Below are positions 30,417 through 38,295 of a stretch of DNA of 44,282 nt, in pieces. The DNA comes from a virus. The first letter of the stretch is position 1. Every line of letters begins with the position of its first letter. Location of the stretch: positions 1 through 44,282 of the IMG/VR virus record IMGVR_UViG_3300035670_000419. One strand, given 5' to 3'. The notes below the pieces were generated by a model. That model was given only the letters and a program-made list of their open reading frames with translations. It was not told where the DNA came from and ran no database searches. Position numbers and translations under genes: made by a program.

Positions 30417-31400
30417 TTAAAATAAATCGTCCGCTGTAATAGATTTGTTCTTTCTGCTATAGCTCACAGGTCTTTGGTGGAAGAAATCAAAATGGGCATC
30501 ACTAAATAGTTCTTCTTCAAACCATTTTACAGACTTTAAGGTTTTCTTGTCTACTTCAAAAATAGGCTTATATCCAATAAGTTCAAGGGAATCGTTTAGC
30601 CTTTTTTTAACAAATTCTTTTACTTCTTCAAGTTTAATAAAATCCAGATCTCCTTGATCAAAAACCCAATCTAGCACTTTGCATTCTGCCTCATAAGCCT
30701 TTTTGCAGAAATTGATTACCATGGTCTCCAAGTCTTCAGTGAAGAACTCCGGCTTTTCTTCTCTAATCTCATTAATAATGAATGCCCCGAATGCTGCGTG
30801 AATCTGTTCTTCCTTTGAAGTTGCCGCTACTGCGTTGTTGATATCCTTTAAAAGCTTACGATGCTTGTTAAAGGACATGAGGATGAAGAACTGACTAAAT
30901 AACGACACGTTCTCGATGAACAAAGAGAACAAAATTATAGACCTAAGGAAATTTTCCTCTAATCTCGCATTAGAGAATTGCTTATATTTCTTTAGGTAGT
31001 TGTGCCTATCGATGATCGCTGGGATTTCGTAAATCTTTTCGAAGTCCTCATTGAGCCCCATCACCTCTAAAAGGTGACTATATGCTCTTTCGTGCCTAAC
31101 TTCTGATTCGGCGAATGTTGCCCCAACCATTAAAATCTCAGGCTTTGGAAGGTGGTCTCCTAATTTTAGGAAGAAAGTTTTTACTGAAACCTCAATTTGT
31201 GAAATAAGTAATAGACATTTTTTAACAATTTCTCTTTGATAGTCAGTTAGATCGGAATGGAATTCAGCAACATCTGTCGCAAACGTCCACTCCTTATGAG
31301 TCCAGTAGGACTCTCCTATCGCGTCACAAAACTCTTCACACTTAGGATATTCAAATGGTTTAAAATGTTCTCTCGGTTCAAATAAATTCTTTTCACTCAT
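30417..31400 (-). CDS. nrdB: Ribonucleotide reductase small subunit (class I)
   Basis: A 327-residue ferritin-like protein. Metal ligands visible: E70 (LISQIEVS), E100 and H103 in AESEVRHERAYSH, E163 in FIENVSLF, E198 and H201 in EEQIHAAF. Tyr107, seven residues after E100, is at the position of the radical Tyr122 of E. coli NrdB. It supplies the radical to NrdA, encoded next after a 1-nt gap. Upstream is a 69-nt gap; the sequence before the ATG has an AT-rich GTGTAATTAATTA but no good -35 and no Shine-Dalgarno, so an own promoter is only possible. Confidence 0.94.
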   Translation of the reverse strand: MSEKNLFEPREHFKPFEYPKCEEFCDAIGESYWTHKEWTFATDVAEFHSDLTDYQREIVKKCLLLISQIEVSVKTFFLKLGDHLPKPEILMVGATFAESEVRHERAYSHLLEVMGLNEDFEKIYEIPAIIDRHNYLKKYKQFSNARLEENFLRSIILFSLFIENVSLFSQFFILMSFNKHRKLLKDINNAVAATSKEEQIHAAFGAFIINEIREEKPEFFTEDLETMVINFCKKAYEAECKVLDWVFDQGDLDFIKLEEVKEFVKKRLNDSLELIGYKPIFEVDKKTLKSVKWFEEELFSDAHFDFFHQRPVSYSRKNKSITADDLF

Positions 31401-31469
31401 GGGTAATTAATTACACCTTACAATCTCGTAATCTCTGGATACTATTTGCGTCATTACGCCTAATTTAAT

Positions 31470-31670
31470 TCAGCAGTATCTCACCTCGGCGAGACTTGGG
31501 AGTGGCTTCTTTATTCCTAGTTGTGAATAAATTTCAACGTATGGTGTTACCTTTTCAAAAACTAAGTCTAAATGATTCTTAATTTCTTCAACCTGTTCGG
31601 GACTTAATTCTCTCGATTTTGAGATTTCAAAATAGCCCTTTAACCAATATGTGAAATTTTCCGGTGTCAT
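31470..31670 (-). CDS. Small conserved-looking phage protein, 66 aa
   Basis: The sequence FTYWLKGYFEISKSRELSPEQVEEIKNHLDLVFEKVTP (key parts YWLKGYFEI and EQVEEIKNHLDLVF) recalls short phage proteins containing a W-L-x-G-Y-F/M-E-I-x-x...L-x-x-E-Q-x-x-x-I-x-x-H-L-x-L-V pattern, whose role is unknown. It ends in a Cys, overlaps the upstream gene by 4 nt and is followed by the 69-nt gap before nrdB. Confidence 0.72.
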   Translation of the reverse strand: MTPENFTYWLKGYFEISKSRELSPEQVEEIKNHLDLVFEKVTPYVEIYSQLGIKKPLPSLAEVRYC

Positions 31671-32014
31671 GACTTAACCCGATCTAGTTCGTGTTTTTTA
31701 CCCTTGCGTTCCTTAGAATAGTTATCTAATTCTTTCCTTCTAATCGGGTCCTCCGCGCCAACCTTGTCTTTCCTTTTTTCTGACCATTCAGCAGATCTAT
31801 CCCAAAGCTCTCCAATAGTTCCCGCTTTTTCAGTCTTCTTTAAGAAGTCTTTTTGTGAAAAAGGATCGAATTTAGAATCTAAACTAGCTTGGGGGACCGT
31901 CCAAACTCTAATCCACTCCTCCCCATCTTCAAAATATTCGTGCTTATCCTTCATTGATTGAAGGATCTCTTTCGTCTCTCCCGTTGAGGGGCTCCTGTAA
32001 ATATAAAGTGGCAT
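31667..32014 (-). CDS. Phage protein with FmdB-like N-terminus, 115 aa
   Basis: MPLYIYRSPSTGETKEILQSMKDKHEYFEDGEEWIRVW (key parts MPLYIYRSPSTGE, HEYFEDGEEWIRVW) is the layout of FmdB-like regulatory proteins (M-P-x-Y-x-Y...C-x-x-C), but the Cys pairs are missing. The rest is charged and helical (EKRKDKVGAEDPIRRKELD). Similar Cys-less forms are common in phages and have no assigned function. It follows the GT4 gene after 1 nt. Confidence 0.72.
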   Translation of the reverse strand: MPLYIYRSPSTGETKEILQSMKDKHEYFEDGEEWIRVWTVPQASLDSKFDPFSQKDFLKKTEKAGTIGELWDRSAEWSEKRKDKVGAEDPIRRKELDNYSKERKGKKHELDRVKS

Positions 32015-32015
32015 T

Positions 32016-33089
32016 TTAAATGTTTGCTAAAATTGTATCTACGGTTCTTGCCCAAGAGAATTCCGTCGCCAAAGCTTCTCCGTTTGGGTTTGGCGTTTTT
32101 GCCAGTTCTGCGGCCTTTTCAAGAGCTTCTTCAAGATCTTCATCCTTGAAGTCGAACCATAATCCTTGATTTACAAAGAATCCTTTTTTAAAAAAGATTC
32201 CGTCTTCTGCATCTCGCATTCCAGAACTCTTAACAAGTATCGAGTTAGATTCGTTTGCAAAATCTTTATGAACATGCTCGTTAAGAACGACACTCCATTT
32301 CCCCAAGCACAGAGACTGAAAGGTCGGTAAGTTGAAACCTTCGCAAGACGACATTCCTGTAAGGTCTACATCTGCCGCGTTCAAAACGTCATTATATTCC
32401 TCTAAGGTTCTAGAGAAGCCCAAGAAGTTCACATTAAATGGTTGTTCTCCGTTGGGAAACGTAGAACTTACCAAAGCCTTTAAGTGCTTATCATCCATAA
32501 ATGGATTTGAAATTGCACAGTTCAAGGCATACCCGTCTTTATTACCGAACTTTCTAATCCAAGCCGCAAGAACCCTTAGGGTATTTTTTCTTGACTCGAA
32601 CTTTCCATAAAGACCAAAAGTCTTAACAGACTTCCCTAAGTATCTTTTTCCAGTTTTTTTGAAGTGATGAGAATCAAAACCTAAGGGACAATATACAACA
32701 TTTTCAAGACCAGACTCTTCAAAAACTTTTTTAGTATATTGTGAAGAAACAAATACAGTTCTTTGTTGTGAGAGAATCTTCCTTTCGATATCGGTCAACT
32801 GATCTGTTTCGTGAAAAGTAAATGAGCACGGCTCATTTTGAAATGACTCATTCAAACCCTGAATGTGCCATAATTTAATCCCTTTTGCGTTTCTATCTGG
32901 AAATTTAACGCCCCTCTCAAGGCTTTCGGAGATCCAATCTTTAAATGGCTCCTCAATAGAAAAGGCTGATAGATCCATATTCCCGATTGGGATAACGGAT
33001 ACCTCCTCTTTTCTGTTAAAGAGTTCTCTAAGAATGTTAATACTAACATTCCCGAAAGAAAGGGAGTTGAGAGGGACGTTAAGTTGCAT
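32016..33089 (-). CDS. GT4-type glycosyltransferase
   Basis: A 357-residue GT-B glycosyltransferase starting at the ATG at 33089, 1 nt after the ssb stop (a start at 33203 lies inside ssb). Features are NVPLNSLSFGNVSINILREL near the N-terminus, FVSSQYTKKVFEESGL (acceptor-side helix), KTFGLYGKFESRKNTLRVLAAW (start of the donor domain, key part KFESRKNTLRV) and LTGMSSCEGFNLPTFQSLCLGKW, the E-x-x-x-x-x-x-E-like sugar-nucleotide site in the form C-E-G-F-N-L-P. No membrane segment. It is the only glycan gene in this nucleotide unit. Confidence 0.85.
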   Translation of the reverse strand: MQLNVPLNSLSFGNVSINILRELFNRKEEVSVIPIGNMDLSAFSIEEPFKDWISESLERGVKFPDRNAKGIKLWHIQGLNESFQNEPCSFTFHETDQLTDIERKILSQQRTVFVSSQYTKKVFEESGLENVVYCPLGFDSHHFKKTGKRYLGKSVKTFGLYGKFESRKNTLRVLAAWIRKFGNKDGYALNCAISNPFMDDKHLKALVSSTFPNGEQPFNVNFLGFSRTLEEYNDVLNAADVDLTGMSSCEGFNLPTFQSLCLGKWSVVLNEHVHKDFANESNSILVKSSGMRDAEDGIFFKKGFFVNQGLWFDFKDEDLEEALEKAAELAKTPNPNGEALATEFSWARTVDTILANI

Positions 33090-33090
33090 C

Positions 33091-33504
33091 TTAGAAAGGA
33101 ATTTCGTCGTCTTCAACGTCCACGACCACAGGTTGGTTCGCGGCCTTTGGTTTTGGAGTTCCTTCCTTTTCGGAAGGCTGTCCGGACCCACCAATGAACT
33201 CAAAATCTTCTCCAGTGATTTTAATTTTGGTTCTCTTGTTCCCCTCGTTATCCTCCCAAGAGTCCTGAGTCAACCGACCTTCAACATATAGCTGACGGCC
33301 CTTTTTCGCATACTGACCGAGAATCTCAGCCTGTTTGCCCCAGAACACTACATCAACGAATGTAGTTTCCTCTTTCTTTTCCCCATTCGAGGTAAACTTT
33401 CTGTTAAGGGCAATCGCCACTTCAGCAACAGAGGTTCCACTCGAAAGAGTCCTTAGTTCCGGATCTCTAGTGAGATTCCCCATAATTATTACTTTATTTG
33501 CCAT
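33091..33504 (-). CDS. ssb: Single-stranded DNA-binding protein
   Basis: A 137-residue bacterial-type SSB. The OB fold is visible in NKVIIMGNLTRDPELRTLSSG, EVAIALNRKF, TTFVDVVFWGKQAEILGQYAKKG and LYVEGRLTQDSWED. It has a flexible Pro/Lys linker (KEGTPKPKAANQP) and the acidic C-terminal tip DDEIPF used to recruit partner proteins. The length is on the short side for bacterial SSB (about 140-180). It protects ssDNA at the phage fork. It overlaps the membrane protein gene by 11 nt. Confidence 0.95.
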   Translation of the reverse strand: MANKVIIMGNLTRDPELRTLSSGTSVAEVAIALNRKFTSNGEKKEETTFVDVVFWGKQAEILGQYAKKGRQLYVEGRLTQDSWEDNEGNKRTKIKITGEDFEFIGGSGQPSEKEGTPKPKAANQPVVVDVEDDEIPF

Positions 33505-33793
33505 ATGTTTTGTCTTTAAAAATTAATGTATTTAATGTCAGTGCTATAATTGCTGCCGCAAACGCCAAGAGGATTTCCCCTTTTGAAAAGATTAATGTGA
33601 ACCAGAATGAAAAGCAATAGCAGCAATTTAAGGGGTATAATGAGTATTTTACTACTTTTGAAAAAAGGTCTTTTCTTGTCTTCGCTAAATTCAGCCTCTC
33701 GAATAGAGGTTTTGAAAATATTCCTCCAAGATCTGTAAAATTCAGAAAAAAGAAAACCGAATAGCTCGCCAGAATTAAAACAACTTCGTTCAT
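33494..33793 (-). CDS. Small membrane protein with Cys motif
   Basis: A 99-residue protein with hydrophobic segments near 3-18 (VVLILASYSVFFFLNF), about 53-70 (PLNCCYCFSFWFTLIF) and 72-92 (ILLAFAAAIIALTLNTLIF). The CCYC pair and the S-L-Y-P-L context recall small DUF1360-like membrane proteins (C-x-x-C-x-x-F/W), but the match is loose. The ends are Lys-rich. It overlaps the kinase gene by an ATGA. A role in membrane remodelling or superinfection exclusion is possible but unproven. Confidence 0.7.
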   Translation of the reverse strand: MNEVVLILASYSVFFFLNFTDLGGIFSKPLFERLNLAKTRKDLFSKVVKYSLYPLNCCYCFSFWFTLIFSKGEILLAFAAAIIALTLNTLIFKDKTYGK

Positions 33794-34380
33794 TTAGATA
33801 TCCTTCCCTCTGGGCCTGATAGGAAAATTGAATTGCTTAAATCAAATGCGGCTTCTTTAGCTAAAGTGAGATTAGTATCCCAAACTACTTTAAAATTTGC
33901 TTTTCCTTCGATCCTCGGATCATTCCTAGCCTCGTCCTCGTTTGGAGGAGTTACTCGTATTCCATTTTCAAGTCTAGATATATGAACTAATACACCATTC
34001 ATTTTCTCAATTACCCAAGAAACCTCATCTTCCTCAAACTCATCGTATCTTACGTCTGTGACTATCGCATAATCAATACTTTCTGATTCTTTTATCTTCC
34101 TCTCTAAAAGGTCTGTCCAGAACTTTCCTTGGGTCCTTTCTCTTGCGATCTTCCCAAACGAGACGAGAAGGGGCCTGACTAATTCCTTCTCCTCTTTCGA
34201 GCAGGAGAAGATATCAATCGAAAACTCTTTCTTCAAAAGATCGTTAAGCTTTAACTTAAGCTCATCGGCCAAAGCAAACCTTTTTGCCTTTTTACCTTGT
34301 TTTTCAAAGGCTTCTACCAAAAGGGAACACATTAGGTCCTTTCCTGAAGTCGCTACCCCACTGAGTCCTATAACCCTCAT
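33790..34380 (-). CDS. Deoxynucleoside monophosphate kinase-like P-loop protein
   Basis: A 196-residue kinase-like protein. IGLSGVATSGKDLMCSLL (4-21) is a P-loop of the G-x-A-x-S-G-K-D type seen in T4 gp1-like dNMP kinases and dephospho-CoA kinases. KRFALADELKLKL (33-45) is the A-D-x-L-K substrate segment, and DYAIVTDVRYDEFEEDE carries the V-T-D-V-R-x-x-x-E of phage dNMP kinases. RLENGIRVTPPNEDEARNDPRI fits the lid. It would phosphorylate dNMPs for DNA synthesis next to ssb and nrdAB. Confidence 0.82.
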   Translation of the reverse strand: MRVIGLSGVATSGKDLMCSLLVEAFEKQGKKAKRFALADELKLKLNDLLKKEFSIDIFSCSKEEKELVRPLLVSFGKIARERTQGKFWTDLLERKIKESESIDYAIVTDVRYDEFEEDEVSWVIEKMNGVLVHISRLENGIRVTPPNEDEARNDPRIEGKANFKVVWDTNLTLAKEAAFDLSNSIFLSGPEGRISK

Positions 34381-34865
34381 TCTAATGTGTAAGTTGTTGA
34401 AGTCGAGGTATTCCCAAATCCCGTGGGCGTCTCCTGAGGAAGAACGGAAAGGGTTAATAGAGAAAGAAGCGCCTCAAGAATGGATTGGTCAATATCTAGT
34501 GGCGAAATTTCACGAAAAAATGTAGGATCTTTAATTAAACTGGGCATAATTACATTATAAAGATTCGCCGCGTTATCAAGCGCTTCATAACTTAAGCTAA
34601 ATGGCACTGTCTTGTTGTAAATCTCCTTCTTCAAGAAGAAGGTGGTTTGTCCAATTTTAGAAGCTGTCGATGTTAAAATACCATCTTCCTCTAAGGATTT
34701 AAGAGCGAGATACGACAACTGTGCGGCTGAATTTGAAAGCCTGTCCGTATCAATTTCTATAGCGAACGTATCGTCTTTTAAGAAATATTCTAAACAGGTT
34801 TTTTTATAATCTTCCAAGCTTCGTTTTGAAGTGTCGTTCTCACAGACGATGATGTTCATATCCAT
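34377..34865 (-). CDS. Hypothetical protein, about 162 aa
   Basis: No family recognised. It is a mixed alpha/beta protein with a Ser/Thr/Gly-rich tail (TGFGNTSTSTTYTLE). The frame is open to an ATG at 34874, but that codon is only 1 nt from the -10 box and so upstream of the expected transcription start (about 34869). I therefore start at the ATG at 34865; one more at 34859 is possible. It is the first gene of the nucleotide unit and overlaps the kinase gene by an ATGA. Confidence 0.72.
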   Translation of the reverse strand: MDMNIIVCENDTSKRSLEDYKKTCLEYFLKDDTFAIEIDTDRLSNSAAQLSYLALKSLEEDGILTSTASKIGQTTFFLKKEIYNKTVPFSLSYEALDNAANLYNVIMPSLIKDPTFFREISPLDIDQSILEALLSLLTLSVLPQETPTGFGNTSTSTTYTLE

Positions 34866-34875
34866 AATTTCCATA

Positions 34876-34903
34876 AATATAACACTTATTACGATAGTGT
34901 CAA
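34876..34903 (-). promoter_or_regulatory. Sigma70-type extended -10 promoter of the dNMP kinase-ssb-nrd unit
   Basis: TTGACA at 34903-34898, 16-nt spacer ending GTGT, TATATT at 34881-34876. The ATG at 34865 lies 10 nt after the -10 (leader of about 4 nt). The -35 overlaps the last codons of the 86-aa frame upstream. Confidence 0.85.
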
Positions 34904-35149
34904 GAAGATTTTAGAAGAAAATGCAGCCAGAATGATTTTTTTCTTTGAAACCCCTTCAAAATCTTCAAACTTAGGAGGGTATGGCACTCCAGCGCAAGAG
35001 CACATTCTGAAGCTCCATGGGGAAATTTTAGCGAATAGCCTTTTAGAAAAATCTTGATCTGATTGCTCAAATCGCCTAAGGGCTTTGAGTAAAGAGTTTC
35101 TCTTGTTATGAACTATCTTACTCTTTCTCTTTGAGATTTTGGGCTTCAC
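34889..35149 (-). CDS. Possible small basic protein, 86 aa
   Basis: A GTG-initiated frame next to the noncoding region. The N-terminal half is basic (KPKISKRKSKIVHNKRNSLLKALRR, key part SKRKSKIVHNKRNSLLKALR). MCSCAG and PPKFEDFEGVSKKK follow, and the last 15 residues are hydrophobic and coincide with promoter sequence. No family is recognised and no Shine-Dalgarno is clear. It may be real or a chance frame; the basic N-terminus and lack of stop codons over 86 codons favour it slightly. Confidence 0.45.
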   Translation of the reverse strand: MKPKISKRKSKIVHNKRNSLLKALRRFEQSDQDFSKRLFAKISPWSFRMCSCAGVPYPPKFEDFEGVSKKKIILAAFSSKIFLTLS

Positions 35150-35181
35150 GATCTTATCTCTTATTAATTAATATTAATTCT

Positions 35182-35510
35182 ATAAACCTTGTTTTCCTTT
35201 AGGAAAGGAAAAATTAGGCAACACAAGTCCATAGCCAAAGCTTTAGCTTAAGCTGCCTAACCCCTTAGATTTCCTTTGAGGTCTCAATCAAAATTACGGC
35301 ACAAGCCGCGTCAACTTCCCCTTATTCGGGGCACAGGATTCCGCTACATCAACCCCTAAGCTCTTCAACAAACTTACGAGAATCCTGCCAAGTCCGGACT
35401 CAGTTCTGAGATATTATGGTCTCTTTCCTGAGCTACCCGAAGCCTTTTTAAACCCACTCTTGGACAAGGAGCGGGAGGGTTACGATAAAGTTAAACGAAA
35501 ACCATCAGAA
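35182..35510 (-). ncRNA. Candidate structured noncoding RNA (gap 35150-35525)
   Basis: This is the only gap above 300 bases and no credible ORF lies in it. On the minus strand it holds a string of stems: AACCC/GGGTT (35477-35481 with 35451-35455), CTCAG/CTGAG (35399-35403 with 35428-35432) enclosing GAGA/TCTC, CAGGATT/AATCCTG (35334-35340 with 35381-35387), CCCC/GGGG (35318-35321 with 35328-35331), CGGC/GCCG (35297-35300 with 35305-35308), TTAGGCA/TGCCTAA (35214-35220 with 35254-35260) and a 9-bp stem with 3-nt loop at 35192-35212. It is visibly richer in G+C than the flanking genes. The strand is assumed from the neighbours. I could not match it to tmRNA, RNase P, 6S or group I introns. Confidence 0.55.
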
Positions 35511-35516
35511 AGTCAA
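35488..35516 (-). promoter_or_regulatory. Weak promoter candidate for the structured RNA
   Basis: TTGACT at 35516-35511, 17-nt spacer, TAACTT at 35493-35488, just before the first stem of the structured region. The -10 box matches consensus at only three positions, so this is tentative. Confidence 0.3.
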
Positions 35517-35525
35517 GAGATTTTT

Positions 35526-37844
35526 TCAATAAAAAACATGAGAGCCCAAACCCAATTGAACGAGAGGCGTGGCTTCTAAAGAAATATGATTACCATATTG
35601 AATAGAATACTCTGATAGGTTAGGACCAGAATTAAAAAAAGAAAAAGTAGAGGAGCTTGACGGAGAAACTTGAGTGGCTTTAAAAGCTCCCCTATAATAA
35701 AGAGTTCCGACTTGAGACGTTAATGGAAAAAAACCTCCCATTGTATCTCTATCAATTCTATAGTTTTCTTCATTTGAGCAAGAATTAAGAAGAATCATTG
35801 AAACCCCTCCATTCACTTCCTCAAAAGTTGAAGAGCTTTCATTTCTTAAAGATACAGTATAATAAAAAACTTTTAAGGAATCGTTTTCAATGACTTCACT
35901 TGTTGAAAAATTTGGAACATATGTTTGAAAATAAGAAAATTCTGAAATGAAAGTTTCATAAGAAGCTTCATTGGGTGGGGAACTTACAAAAACTTTAGTA
36001 ACGTAAAACTTTTCATTGTGCAAGATTTTTTTGCATTCGAAAGCCAAGGAGCTTCGTTTGTAATTTTGCTCCATAACGATTTTTGTATTCAAAATAATCT
36101 TTTCAAAATCACCGAATGACTCAAGGGAGTAATCTCCATAATAATTTGATTTTTCAAAACCTATAAATCCTGCTTTAAATTCTGGGCAAATTGCATAGTG
36201 AAAATTTTCTACAAAAGTTTTACCTTTGTTGAAGACAATGTTATCAAATCTTTTATTTGTAGAGTTATGAGTCAAGCCCTTCTGAGAAGAAAAGGAGAAC
36301 TCTTCTTCATAAGACCCAGAAGACATCGCTGACCGATAGGAGTCTACGGCGGTCCCAGAATTAGTTACATTGTAAGTTTCGTTTGTAGATGACGAAAAAG
36401 AGGACGAAACAGGAGAGTCATCTATAACTGTTGTAGAAAAGAAACCTACAACAGAACCTATAGTAGATATTGTCTCGATTACGTTTAAGACAGTTGTAGA
36501 GTAATTTTTTGGATCAATCTTAATTATAGTTGGAACAGTTATAAAAATAGAAGTCCCCAAAATAGAAGAGATATTCGAAGAAGCCTCTTGTATATTTTGT
36601 GCAAAAACCTTTAAAGCGGTGGAGTTCGCCGCAGACCTTTGTCTAGTGGAAATTTCTTCGATAAGGAAGGAAGAATCTAATGCACTAGATTTGGTTTGCA
36701 CAAATTCCTCTGATTCCGTCCATCCAAAAACAGAAGTGTATGTGATTACAGAACTTGCGATAGAATTCCCGAAAGATCTTCGATACGAAATATCACCTTT
36801 ATCAACAGTAGTGATATTGTCAGACCAATTATAACTACTTGAAAAACTAGAGAAAGCCTGAGAAAATGGAATACCCTCTAAAAGCAAAGAATTGTCATAA
36901 TCAAAATCTTTAGTTAATGCAAAAAAACTTTCCAAAGGATTAAAATAATTTTCAACGAAAACACTTATAGTCGAAGCAGTCCCTACAGATTTTCCACGAA
37001 CTAAAGAGTAGGAAGAAGTTTCTTCGCTAGGTATTTCAAAAAAACTTTGAAAAGTTTGCGTAAGGTTAGATGCAATGACAGAAGAGCCCTGACTAGTTGA
37101 ATAATTGACTATGACAGATGTAGTTGTTAAAGAAGATAAAAATCTATTAAAACTCACCGAGGAGGTCTCATAGAATGAAAATGAATCTTGGAAGGTAGAA
37201 GTTATAAAATTTTCAATTTCTGCGGTAAAGGATTCTTGAGAAGTTTGTTGAATGTTTTGGACAACAGAACTTGAAGAATCTTCTGCAAAAGATCTCGTAG
37301 AGGTTGTTGAACTCACACCCACAGTTTCGTAAGAACTTGTTCCAGCGTAGCCGTCTGGGGAGCTTTGATTGCTTATGATAGTTTTATATACATAAGTTGA
37401 ATTGATAGAATCTACAGAATTGTAATTCGTTCCATATGTTGTATTCGTTTCAAGAGTAGTTTCCCCGATACCCGTATTCGTTGTTGTAAGTAATGTTCTT
37501 GTGGCCTTTGAGGTCGCCCCAAATTCGGAGATCGTTTCATTTTTGTAAAAAACTACAGAAGAAACTTCTCTATTATAAAAGCTGACTTCATTCTCTCCAT
37601 CAACATTTTTGGCAATCGTCAAATTTTCAGTAACTTGATTACTAGATTCATTAGAAATATTTAATTGATAAGTTTGAGTAAATTGCCTTGTCAAGCCTAT
37701 AGTTTCTGAAGAATTGGAAGAAGAACCTTCCGCGTGGAAGGTGTTCATGTTTCTATACAAATTTTCGGATTTACTCGAAAAAACAGAACTTTCAAAACGG
37801 TAGTCAGGAACGTCGTAATTAAATAGTGAACTTCTAAATCTCAT
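35526..37844 (-). CDS. Ser/Thr/Asn-rich probable virion protein, 772 aa
   Basis: Long runs rich in Ser, Thr and Asn with many T-T-N, S-S-S and E-T-S-S motifs (GVSSTTSTRSFAEDSSSSVV) and hydrophobic strands every 6-10 residues; no Cys except near the end. Such composition is typical of secreted or virion-surface beta-structures. The C-terminal 200 residues are more ordered (FVENFHYAICPEF, GFIGFEKSNYYGDYSLESFGDF, key parts only) and may form a globular domain. It overlaps the 153-aa gene by 11 nt and is last in the structural cluster, so it may be a tail decoration or fibre. No chaperone gene follows. Confidence 0.7.
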   Translation of the reverse strand: MRFRSSLFNYDVPDYRFESSVFSSKSENLYRNMNTFHAEGSSSNSSETIGLTRQFTQTYQLNISNESSNQVTENLTIAKNVDGENEVSFYNREVSSVVFYKNETISEFGATSKATRTLLTTTNTGIGETTLETNTTYGTNYNSVDSINSTYVYKTIISNQSSPDGYAGTSSYETVGVSSTTSTRSFAEDSSSSVVQNIQQTSQESFTAEIENFITSTFQDSFSFYETSSVSFNRFLSSLTTTSVIVNYSTSQGSSVIASNLTQTFQSFFEIPSEETSSYSLVRGKSVGTASTISVFVENYFNPLESFFALTKDFDYDNSLLLEGIPFSQAFSSFSSSYNWSDNITTVDKGDISYRRSFGNSIASSVITYTSVFGWTESEEFVQTKSSALDSSFLIEEISTRQRSAANSTALKVFAQNIQEASSNISSILGTSIFITVPTIIKIDPKNYSTTVLNVIETISTIGSVVGFFSTTVIDDSPVSSSFSSSTNETYNVTNSGTAVDSYRSAMSSGSYEEEFSFSSQKGLTHNSTNKRFDNIVFNKGKTFVENFHYAICPEFKAGFIGFEKSNYYGDYSLESFGDFEKIILNTKIVMEQNYKRSSLAFECKKILHNEKFYVTKVFVSSPPNEASYETFISEFSYFQTYVPNFSTSEVIENDSLKVFYYTVSLRNESSSTFEEVNGGVSMILLNSCSNEENYRIDRDTMGGFFPLTSQVGTLYYRGAFKATQVSPSSSSTFSFFNSGPNLSEYSIQYGNHISLEATPLVQLGLGSHVFY

Positions 37845-38295
37845 TTATAGCCCAAGTATAAAAATTAACAAAATTATTTTCAGCAGGAGAAGATGGGGTG
37901 ACTCCAATCCATCGAGATCTAAAAGGTTGAATTGAAAGAGCTTTTGTAAATTTACAAATAACAGCATAATTAGAAATTTTTCCTAAAAATAAACCAAATT
38001 GAGAAGGTGGCAAATTTTCCTCATCTCCTATCGGAGAGGGCATTGTTGATGAAAACTCTAATGAAAACTCAGAAATACTTCCCGCACTAGAAGAAATATT
38101 TAAAATCAAAAATCCAGTTTCTTGAATTTCAACCCATTCGTTTAAATTTTTCGCAGAAATGTTATTTATTAAGCCATCGAGTAATTTAACGTATCTTTTG
38201 TCGTCTTCTGTTTTAAACCCTAGATTCCAAATCCTACAGTTATCGGAAGATCCAGATTTAAATCCAATTTTTTTAGGTCTCCAAGGTTTGTTCAT
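37834..38295 (-). CDS. Structural-cluster protein, 153 aa
   Basis: No family recognised. It has a basic start (NKPWRPKKIGFKSG), a middle of short beta strands (WVEIQETGFLILNISSSAGSISEFSLEFSS, key part ETGFLILNISSSAG) and an aromatic end (NFVNFYTWAINEI). Its ATG shares a base with the stop of the 823-aa gene (TAATG), suggesting equimolar, coupled production. Probably a tail component by position. Confidence 0.65.
   Translation of the reverse strand: MNKPWRPKKIGFKSGSSDNCRIWNLGFKTEDDKRYVKLLDGLINNISAKNLNEWVEIQETGFLILNISSSAGSISEFSLEFSSTMPSPIGDEENLPPSQFGLFLGKISNYAVICKFTKALSIQPFRSRWIGVTPSSPAENNFVNFYTWAINEI

Noticed and set aside
31401-31469. Promoter for nrdB in the 69-nt gap
   Set aside because: Only an AT-rich GTGTAATTA resembles an extended -10; no acceptable -35 lies 16-18 nt upstream, so no feature is called.
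35192-35212. Perfect 9-bp hairpin as a rho-independent terminator
   Set aside because: No U-tract follows the 3' arm on either strand and the stem is A/T-rich; kept only as part of the structured region.
35380-35432. AGGAAAG and GTCCGGAC near each other, recalling conserved region I of RNase P RNA
   Set aside because: The two phrases are separated and not in the conserved order, and no partner region (ACAGAA...GGCTTA) is present.
35421-35445. tRNA-like D-arm phrase GGTAGCTCAGG on the minus strand
   Set aside because: No matching acceptor stem, anticodon stem or T-loop sequence (GTTCRA) follows at tRNA spacing.
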